From: Paralichthys olivaceus
Lineage: Eukaryota; Chordata; Actinopteri; Pleuronectiformes; Paralichthyidae
Reading direction: 5' to 3'
DNA length: 64,000 nucleotides
Assembly: GCF_024713975.1 (NCBI RefSeq)
Contig: NC_091116.1
Coordinates: 742,001-806,000, forward strand
Part shown: positions 56,001 to 64,000 of the stretch, in pieces
How positions within the stretch are numbered: position 1 is the stretch's first letter
Layout: the number at the start of each line of letters is the position of its first letter
The notes under the pieces: generated by a model
Databases searched by the model: none
Seen by the model: only the letters and a program-made list of their open reading frames with translations
What the model was told of the DNA's origin: nothing
Position numbers and translations under genes: made by a program

Positions 56001-59000
56001 GACTGAAACTGACCACATGACTGAATGAAAAACATTATCGTCACTGAATAATGAAAGGCCTGTGCTGTATTTCACTACTTTTAATGTTGCTAAAAATACG
56101 ACCTGCGCTAATTGAGAATCTAGAAGTGGAGACTTACTTCTCTTCAATAAGAAAAGTGTGTTGATATGATTATCTGTCTCTGACCTTGAGTATTTCAAAA
56201 AGCGGCGTATTGAATTTCTGTTCACTGTGACGTCCGTCAAACTAATAATTGCTGTAGTTTAGTGGATGTGACACCTGCCAGGATCAAACCATTTTATCGA
56301 GCAAGATAAAAAGCCCTGGTGCAGGCTGTCCCCTGTGATCACACCCCCCTTATCCTGCTTTTCTTCCTCTCTCCAGTGGACATCAACTCCGCGCTGCCCC
56401 TGCGTCTCCCACCGGCCGCCATCCCCATGGACCTGCGTGTGGACCATCAACAGCAGCAGCAGAAGGTGTCCTCGCTCTCCCCATCTGGCCAGCAGTCGCC
56501 CGGCTCCCTCGGGGGCACGGGCCAAGGGTGCGTGGTGGCGGCCTCGGTGCGCGAGCAGCAGCTGCAGCAGGAGCTGCTGACGCTGAAGCAGAAACAGCAG
56601 ATCCAGCGGCAGATCCTCATCGCCGAGTTCCAGCGGCAGCACGAGCAGCTGTCCCGCCAGCATGAGGCCCAGCTCCAGGAACACATTAAGGTACATCACT
56701 TAAATTTTTGAGGGATGTTTTTTATCACTGTGCCCGGCCCACGTGACCTTTCAAGATGTAAGAATTTCAACAAAATCGTGTAATCTCTTACAGAGTGAGG
56801 TCCAGTCAAATATTCCATCTTCCTTTTCCAGGTTTCTGAGACAAAGTTACCAAACTTAAAACATCAATATTTAAAACCAAATTCCTTCTTTTGTATCGTC
56901 TGTACGCCACAGGAAAATGTCAGGCCTTTTTACGAGCCATTTCACAGAATATTTTTGCTCTTAAATCATCATCCCTTGTACAGTACAGAAGAAAATGTGC
57001 CTCACTTTCCACCTCTAAATCACACAGCTCACGTAATCTGTTTTTCTCCCCAAATATGTTTGAATCTGCCAACCTCGACAGCCAGTGGAAGAATACCTGC
57101 TCTCAAGTGCACACTAAGGATATTTGGCGTCTGGAAAATAAGTGAAAAGGTTGAAAAAAGCCTGATCTCTATGATAAAGTGATAAAAAATCGCTCATTAG
57201 TGGGATTTTTTTTAGGGGGCCCTAATCTGGACCTGTGCCAAAATTTAATGAGTCTTTCTTGGCACTTGTCCCATCCTCCCACCAAAACTGCTTTCACACA
57301 TGCACTGACCTCCGGACACTTTCCTGAAATTTTCCAGAGGGGCTCTATGGGAGAACGCAAATGTTCGAATCAGCTGTTCTGGACATTGTGAAGAACTTAT
57401 CCCGTCAGCTCCCCTCGTAAAATGTCCAGAAAATCTAGCGAGTGTTGATGATGTTTTCTAACGCTCGACAGACATGATACTGAAAAAAAAACTTGGAAAG
57501 ACGAGATTTCCGAACTGTTGATGATGTCCTGCCTCCTGCACGCGTCTTACCCGAACAAACTTGTGCTGCGTTATCATAAATGAAAGTGAAAACTGTCCAG
57601 ACCCAGAGGCCTTTTCATGTGTGAGAACGGCTCAAGTTTCAAGAAAATCAGTTAAGTAGTTTTTGCATAATCCGGTTAACAGACAGACGGATCAAAGCCG
57701 TGCAATAGAACAGGAGCACAGTTTTATTTAAAACCTCCAAGAGACAACAATACAAAACCAAATCAGCAGGTTTGTCTCCCAAACCTATTTAAAAACAAAG
57801 ACAGCTCTTCATTTAGTCAGCCACCAGATTCTTCGTTAACGGACTGAACTCAGCAGCAGAGAGCGGCTCCCTCAGCTCCGACTCCCTCTGCAGAAGTCGA
57901 GGGAGCAGAAAACAAGGAGTCACTCTGGCTCCGCGTCCTTCAGGGATGGATGAAAGCAATATAAGGATGTGTTTAGACTCGGGAAAGGAAAAGTGTGAAA
58001 GACTTTTGTAACGGCGGTTGGTGTGTTACGTAACTGCACCCTTATGCACCAAGTCCTGTTGTAGCCTGACTTCAAATTAAGTAATAAAACTCTGGTGGCT
58101 GGTGTTTGCTTTTCAGAAAAAGGCTCTTTTCCATCTAAGATTGACACGTCGAGACGTTTAACTGCTCCGAATACATTCCCACATTGTAGTGACCTGGAAA
58201 TACAAAGTGAATCTAGATCAGCACGCCCACACTCTGATGCTTTAATACATCTGGGCCCATGAGAGCAGCGGAGCTCCTGTGGGGCTGAAATGTCATAGAA
58301 TGTCATAGCCTGTTTGTTCTTCTTCAGTTGCGTATCACTGCTGTCTTATGAATTGTAAAACATGCACGTAAGAGTGATGCTTTTTGCAGGGCTGATAATA
58401 TAATGTCTAAAAATGGATTGAGGGGGCAGCAGATTAGATTGCACACTGCAGGAATACGGCATTCTGAAATTAATCATTTTCATCCCTCCTTTATTGTACT
58501 TTCTTTTCTCGCTTTTTTTCCCTAAACTTTTTCACCCTATCTTCTCCTCCTTCCTTCCTGTCCTATTATACTACCCTCCTGTCATCTTTCATCATTTTCG
58601 TCCCTCATCTTTATAATCTCATCTTTTCTTTCTTTTTTCTGTTCTGTCCTTTCTTGCTCCTTTCTCGCCCTCACTCCTCATTCCTCTGTCTTTCCTTGTT
58701 TGTTATTTTTACTCAATTCTTTTTGCTGTATTGTCTTCCTTCCTTCTTTCTTTTATTCTCTCATTCCTTCCTTCAGGTATTTTAGCACTTCTGAAGAGCA
58801 TTTGTAACAGATAAAAGATCTACACGGGAAATATTGGCAGTTGTTTCAAGTCTGACACGTTTTCACGTTGTATTGGACGCTGAGTGCTCGCTCCTGCAGG
58901 TGAAGCAGTATTTAGGATGAGTGATGCTGTCTGAGGGGCCGTCTGGCCTGTGGTGGGGCTGCAGGACCACTCAGGTGGAGGCCGCTGACGCACAGCCGGA

Positions 59001-59169
59001 GCAGGGAGGCCCGCTCTCAATCAGCCCCATTCACTGGCCCTGTGTGTACACACACACACACACACACTCCAGTTGTACAGGCATTAAAACATACACATCC
59101 TCTCAAATGTCAGTAAACACACTGTCAGACGCATGCCCAGTTTGCCTCCACATTAGGGACAGCAACACA

Positions 59170-59219
<50 letters not shown>

Positions 59220-62200
59220 TCAGATATCCTGAAGCTCTTAAGATTATTAGTCAAACGGAAAAGTTTGTGTGTAGATCTGTAATCTATTGAGCCACAGGGG
59301 TTTTGGGTGTGTGTGTTTGTGCCTGTGTGTATGTGGGTGGGGAGGTTACTTTGAGCCTTCCCACCCACTCAATCTCCGATCCCCAACCTTGTTTGAAAGG
59401 CAAAAAAAAAAAGAAGGATTGAGGCTTCTGGGCTGGAAGCGAGCCAGCCACAGCGCCAATGCACTTTTCTCGCCTCACCTTCATCTCACCTTCAGCCACT
59501 AATTTATTCACAGACTCGTCTCAAACGTCCGAGTCGCCCTTACGGTAAACATGAGTGCACGTCCCGGCTACTGAGTGTCTGTGTACAGTGTTAGATAAAC
59601 TCAATCAGAAGTTGATTACACGCAGTTACAAGCAGTTACGGTAACTGATCAAATATTGCCATTGGGTGTGTGATGATAAGCAGGGAAATGTGTTGATTCC
59701 TTGGCGCGTGAGGTCATTATGTGGCTGGTGGAGTGCACGCACAGACAGCTTGCCCATTTATTGTATATTACAGAGACATTAAAGAGTAATTGGAACTCTT
59801 TATTTGGTGGCTTAGCTTGTCACAAGGCATTACGGCTCCAAAGAAGGTGAAAAGCACGTTTCACTGTGCGTTTTTTTGGCATTTAATTGGTGCTCTTAGC
59901 CACAGTCTCACTCAAGGACACTTCAACGGCACCACAAAGGTGACAGCGAGCACATCCAGGCTTTTATGTGGATTTTATTTTTGACCTTTTGGTTACAGGA
60001 CAAATCGTAAGGCCACAGCCAAGCAAGTTTGTTTGGTATAAACGCTTGAGGACAGACTTAAAAGCATTTAACAGATGTTCTTCCCTTCACTTCTCTGAGA
60101 GCAGATTGGATTATGTGTCTTGCTAAAGCCTCACCCGCAGTTAAATTGTTTATACTTGTTTAAAAGCTCAAGCTCGTAGCCCAAGGTTTTTTTCATGGTA
60201 TTGCAAAGGTTTTTATTTTCTGGCTTCAAACACCTGTCGGGCTTAATTATTCCTGACGGTGACTTTAGCGTAGCACGAGTGGAATGTTAATAGGTGTTCA
60301 AAGTCAAGAAAGTAATGAATTGATTGTGTGGAGGACAGAAAACAAGAAGTGATGGTATTTTACTGTATGTTGCACTTAAGAGGGCTTAAGAAGTGAATTT
60401 GTAAAATGTTTTACTCAGCTCTGCCAAGATATTGTTGTACTTCTTCCTCACACGTCTCTCTGAACTCTCTACTGACTTCCATGAGGTGACTTGGGTTTAC
60501 TGACGTGACTCTGACGTTTTCATCCACAGCAGCAACAGGAGCTCCTGGCGTTGAAGCACCAGCAGGAGCTGCTGGAGCACCAGAGGAAGATGGAGAACCA
60601 CCGGCTGGAGCAGGAGCTGGAGAAGCAGCAGAGGGAGCAGAAGCTGCAGCTGCTCAAGAACAAGGAAAGAGGACAAGAGAGTAAGTTGCAGTGAGATTGG
60701 ATGTCGGATGTGTGTCGTTTGAAAAAGCTGAATCCATTTTACCCTCACGTATCTGATTGAGCCACATATTTTCTGAAATGTTTCTTGAAAATGTAACTCA
60801 TCTGATAACACGTCTTTAAAGTATATTAGCTACCCAAATAGAACTGCAATTTTCTTTTCCCGGGGACCACCCCACTTAAAACAGCAGTTGTGCCGTGCTG
60901 TATGAAGAAGTGATTTGTGATATTTCACGCTGGAAAGTCTCACAAGTTAAACAACTTCCCTTTCGAGAGGGTCAAGTAGTGTTTTCAATTAAAACTCTAG
61001 CAATCTCCTGAAGTATTTGAAGAACAGTCACACAAAAGAGCACGAGGAGTTCATCATGGCGAAGGGAATAAAAAGCATGAACCTCAGCATCAAACTTTGG
61101 AAACTGCATTCAAATAATGTGATAAATTCGACAACGACAGCTCGGGAGCAAAGATAGATAACCGACAAACTAGTTTTTCATTTTTGTGTAAAGATTTATT
61201 TATAATTGTCTTTTTTTTCAGTTAAAACCGTCAAAGTAGATAATAAAAGAAGTTCTGTGGCATTCAGTCCCTGTGTGTATGATATCAGCTGTACTCTGTG
61301 TCTGCCGATATCTAAAATCCAAGTATTGGAATGAGTATCAGGAGGGGAAAGGGTATCGGAACATCTCTACCTCCCGATGCTGCCGATGTATTTTAGTCTC
61401 AACGCTCAATATGTTTGGTATCATCTGCCAGCGTGTTCCGAACTGCTTTGCAAAAGCTCTTCATTCAAAACGCTCCGAGGTTGGAAACGACCGTTGAGAT
61501 CAGTATTCACAGACTGTGTTTCTGTGCATGTTATTAAATGTGAGTGTGTGTAATGTGTTTGCATGTCTATGTATTTCCATTTTACTTGGAGAACCTCTGT
61601 ATTTACTGTGGTAAACGAGCTGTATTAGCCGGTGGCCTTGGCAGTGGCTAAGCCGCGTTATTAGGGCTGCCTGCTGGATGTCTCTCAACAGTTCATTGAA
61701 GGAGAGTGGACAGGAGTCCTTGAGAGCAGTTTGCACACTATATGGAAAGTGGTTTCAGATCAAGGCTGCATCCGTGAGAGAGGGAGAGAGAGAGGGCGAG
61801 CACAGTATGTTTGCTCTCACGTGTACCTGAGCGAGTGTGGTTTGTGGTTTCAGTGGCTTCAATTTTCTCAGCATTTTGCATCGTTTTCAGTTCTATTTCT
61901 CGCTTTCTTGTTTCCAAATGCCTCTTCTCCAGGGCTTTTAGAATGCACCATACAGGATGAGGGCAGGGCTGCAACTAATGATAACTTTCTATATCGATTA
62001 TTCTGCTTTTTATTTGAATTGTCAATTCTTTGGTCTCTAAAAAAAATTTATTTTTACAATTATCAACAGACCAAAAAGTAAACAAATCTGATTTACAATG
62101 AAATACAACGGAGGGGGAAGAAACACTGAATATATTTGGTTTAAGAGAATGTAGATAGATTTTCTGCGCCTTGACTAATCAACTAATTTATGCTCTTCAT

Positions 62201-62885
62201 GAGCATAATGAAGTTGGAACAACTTTAAATGGACTTTACCTTATATTAATTAAAATGAGTGCACACTGGGGTGAGCTGCTGGCCCAAGAGTTCAATGCTT
62301 AAGTAAATACTTAAATACCCCCAAAATTAAAATGCCAAACTTGACTCGCAAGCTTTTTTGGAAAACTGTGTCTGAAAATATATATAAAATAATAATTTTA
62401 AAGATTTCCATTTGACCATTATATAACACAGTGAGTATTTGCATGGTTTTCTCCGGCTTCCTCCTGGCGTTAGGATGAATGTGAGTGTGAAGAGTTTGAA
62501 TGTCGGTCCTGTGATATGCTGGCCTCCTGTCCAGGGTGTATCCAAGGGGGTATAGATAGATGGGTGGATAATTATGGCAGGACATTTTAACCATCGCTAC
62601 AGACTGACTACAAACTGTCTACGATAACTTCGTCTGTCTTGCACACAACCGTGCAGCTGTTCTCCAAAGTTGTAGTAATCAGTTGATATTACGAATGTCA
62701 TCAGAGGAGGATTTACATTTCCTAAAGTATAATCATTTTCATTTTTTCATATCTCCCTCAGGTGCTGTGGCCAGTACTGAGGTGAAGATGCGTCTCCAAG
62801 AGTTTGTCCTGAACAAGAAGAAGGCGCTGGCCCAGCGGAGCCTCAACCATGGAGGCCTCCCCAACGACGCTCCGTACTGGTACCG
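36736..62885 (+). CDS. hdac4: Histone deacetylase 4 (class IIa), N-terminal exons
   Basis: HDAC4 is a signal-regulated class IIa corepressor that shuttles between nucleus and cytoplasm and represses MEF2 targets through its N-terminal half. Coding exons in the window: 36736-36757, 48215-48283, 56377-56690, 60530-60680 and 62762-62885. All joins are in frame and give 226 residues, after which the gene leaves the window. Residues 8-30 hold [10 protein letters not shown] and ALNHIPT; 31-54 hold [19 protein letters not shown]. The glutamine-rich helix that tetramerises in mammals spans about 88-185 ([40 protein letters not shown]). Then come [20 protein letters not shown] and NDAPYWYR. The K/M/L pattern and start favour HDAC4 over HDAC5 and HDAC9. 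There is a Gln/Ser/Gly insertion at about 55-87 compared with mammals. MEF2-binding and catalytic parts lie further right. Confidence 0.95.
41831..41867 (+). repeat. (CA)n microsatellite
   Basis: About 18 CA units with one interruption, hdac4 intron 2. Confidence 0.9.
46909..46955 (+). repeat. (TG)n microsatellite
   Basis: About 23 perfect TG units, hdac4 intron 2. Confidence 0.95.
47195..47252 (+). repeat. (TA)n microsatellite
   Basis: About 29 TA units flanked by TATG units, hdac4 intron 2. Confidence 0.95.
47431..47468 (+). repeat. (TCC)n pyrimidine repeat
   Basis: A TCC array inside a longer pyrimidine-only stretch (about 47340-47480). Confidence 0.9.
47617..47642 (+). repeat. (CA)n microsatellite
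   Basis: About 13 CA units in hdac4 intron 2, in a region of broken CA repeats from 47585. Confidence 0.9.
48355..48421 (+). repeat. (GT)n microsatellite
   Basis: About 33 perfect GT units, starting about 70 bp after the donor of the 48215-48283 hdac4 exon. Confidence 0.95.
49931..50306 (+). mobile_element. Complete MITE-like non-autonomous element with TTAAAGG ends
   Basis: About 376 bp that begins TTAAAGGTG and ends GGACCTTTAA. The two ends are imperfect inverted repeats over about 25 bp (TTAAAGG..TGTGTAGAATT against TTAAAGGTCCAGTGTGTTAG). There is no open frame. The sequence matches a family I recall as very common in percomorph fish introns. A 62-bp piece of the same family is at 12027-12088. 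The superfamily is not decided. Confidence 0.75.
52134..52520 (+). mobile_element. Interspersed repeat copy, left arm of an inverted pair
   Basis: Its 3' part (around 52448-52500, with GACATTTGCGTTCTC and CCCCTCTGGAAAATTTCAGG) matches the reverse complement of 57305-57380 nearly base for base. A second shared block is GCAGGAGGCAGGACAT (about 52219-52234 and, inverted, about 57524-57540). Family unknown. Confidence 0.7.
52962..53011 (+). repeat. (GT)n microsatellite next to a (CT)n run
   Basis: About 24 GT units preceded by CT units; GA-rich purine runs follow at 53100-53150 and 53330-53352. hdac4 intron 3. Confidence 0.95.
57220..57700 (-). mobile_element. Interspersed repeat copy, right arm of an inverted pair
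   Basis: It lies in opposite orientation to 52134-52520. Its right end carries AAGAAAATCAGTTAAGTAG and TTTTTGCATAATCCGGTTAA, the ending also seen in the copies at 28015-28135 and 32995-33110. Confidence 0.65.
59171..59218 (+). repeat. (CA)n microsatellite
   Basis: About 24 perfect CA units, hdac4 intron 4. Confidence 0.95.
60681..62761 (+). other. hdac4 intron 5 (2.1 kb)
   Basis: Contains a sequence at about 61240-61500 like parts of 37050-37460 and a repeat fragment at 61964-62180. No coding segment was recognised. Confidence 0.6.
61964..62180 (+). mobile_element. Interspersed repeat fragment beginning AGGGCTGCAACTAATGAT
   Basis: The opening AGGGCTGCAACTAATGAT followed by ATCGATTATTCTG and TTTGGTCTCTAAAA is the start of a repeat that I recall as frequent in fish genomes. 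Its right end was not found. Confidence 0.5.
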
Positions 62886-64000
62886 GTGAGGAACAGTTGC
62901 TGCTTGACTAAATAAAGTTAAAAAAAGTAGAATAGATGCATATAGATCTGGCTGTTGTGTACATGCTACAGATAATCCAGCTAGGGGTTTGCAAAGCATC
63001 AAACCCTGTGTGTTTGTAAGATGTAAGAAGAAACCTTTAAAGACTCTGGCTGCCTTTCTTGTATCCCTGAATGACTGTAAGCAGTATAATACAACCGAAG
63101 CGATCTGCAGATCATTATAAATTAAGAAGGTAATTCTCTCTCTGACAGCAGATGAATAATGCATTGGACTGTGTCTTAATCTGTCAGCGAGCTTCCCGTC
63201 TTCCTCACCTGCCACAATATATGAGCACCACTGAGAGATGCATCAAGCGGGGTTATAAAACAAAGATGGGAATACACATGCGCCCTCACACACACGTACA
63301 CGTGACAGCGGGCTAATTGGAACCTGATGATAGGGGCTCTTACACTGAAAGCTCTGCCTTGAGTGTTTATTGTAGCATCACTGGCATCTTTTGCAGGTGT
63401 GTACACTCGCTGCTTCCTCTTCGCTGTGGCACACGTGAATTCGTTGTGTGTGAGTAACCACAAAGAGTTCATTATGCAAAAGGTGTAAAAATAAATCAGA
63501 TATTAATGGAAGCAAAAGATAGTCCTACATTATGAAATTCTTCCTATTGTATTTATTAATGGTATTTGCACTGCAGCATTTTTTTGCTGTAGGTGGTTGT
63601 AACGGAGCAGATTTATCATGCAAGTGTTGTAAAGCAGTTTTTTGCCTGTAAATCTTATTTTCCCATGTTTTAAAGGAATTGGTCATTTAAGTGAGAATGA
63701 AAATAATGAATTTTTGTTGTTTCTATTACATTGTCTGTATCTCTAAACAGGAAAGAATCGCAGCAGTAGAACAAACCCTGGCAGATTGTTTCACTTTTTG
63801 TGAGAAAATAACGCTCTGAGGACTAAAGTAAACTGACAGGAGGGGGATTTTTTACACTGACTAATATATCTGTGTGTTTTAGAACCTGGTCACATGTTTT
63901 GAGTGAGAAATAATATTAAAAGAAACTTGTAACTCACTACAGCTGTATATAAATAAATTACCTAAGAACTGCACAGCACAAAGCAAGGAGCATCAACTGC
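62886..64000 (+). other. hdac4 intron 6, partial
   Basis: Sequence after the donor CCG|GTGAGG to the right edge. No further hdac4 exon was recognised; the next expected residues (after YWYR) are not found here. Confidence 0.6.

Larger units (their letters stand above)
48284..56376 (+). other. hdac4 intron 3 (8.1 kb)
   Basis: Intron between exons 48215-48283 and 56377-56690. It holds TG repeats, a full MITE-like element (49931-50306), one arm of an inverted repeat pair (52134-52520) and unassigned single-copy sequence. No coding segment was recognised. Confidence 0.65.
56691..60529 (+). other. hdac4 intron 4 (3.8 kb)
   Basis: Contains the right arm of the inverted repeat pair, a long pyrimidine-rich stretch (about 58490-58780) and a CA repeat. 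No coding segment was recognised. Confidence 0.65.

Noticed and set aside
56259-56699. 146-codon minus-strand open frame
   Set aside because: It is the antisense shadow of the glutamine-rich hdac4 exon.
36736-62885. HDAC5 or HDAC9 in place of HDAC4
   Set aside because: The order and wording of ALPL..PMDLRxDH, the [17 protein letters not shown] helix and NKKKALA fit HDAC4 best; HDAC5 has a different spacer and KSKE-type end here.

Overview
The window is vertebrate nuclear DNA, almost certainly from a teleost fish. It has intron-split genes with canonical GT-AG sites, long CA/TG microsatellites and fish-type interspersed repeats. Six protein-coding genes can be read, left to right: the 3' part of arpc2 (+, visible codons 1194-4922), a type I keratin-like intermediate filament gene (-, 6195-9655), a type II keratin-like intermediate filament gene (+, 9995-13562), gpbar1 (-, 15853-16878), aamp (-, 22867-26898) and the 5' part of hdac4 (+, about 33.4 kb to beyond the right edge). 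Exon joins were checked by hand for splice consensus and reading frame. All close except the last join of the type II filament gene.

0-14 kb: arpc2 enters from the left with its first exons outside the window. It is tail-to-tail with the type I filament gene. The type I and type II filament genes are head-to-head with 339 bp between start codons, each with a TATA-like box, so they look like a shared-promoter pair for a heteropolymer. Their exon sizes match the keratin patterns exactly (83/157/162/126 for type I; 209/61/96/165/126/221 for type II). The type I partner has an odd tail with 24 serines in a row. They may be the teleost relatives of hagfish thread keratins gamma and alpha, but this cannot be settled here.

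14-27 kb: gpbar1 (bile-acid GPCR, one coding exon, probable non-coding 5' exons upstream) and aamp (WD-repeat protein, 11 coding exons) lie on the minus strand. To my knowledge ARPC2, GPBAR1 and AAMP are also neighbours in mammals (human 2q35), so the block is old. The filament gene pair is inserted in it, or kept in it, in fish.

27-64 kb: about 6 kb of apparently gene-free DNA, then a CpG-rich stretch (about 33.4-33.8 kb) that is the likely hdac4 promoter, then the start codon exon, the N-terminal exon, two glutamine-rich coiled-coil exons and the next exon, separated by long introns. The introns hold microsatellites, a full-length TTAA-ended MITE-like element, and a pair of inverted repeats that flank one coding exon. 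The deacetylase domain lies beyond the window. No tRNA, rRNA, CRISPR array or prokaryote-type system was seen.
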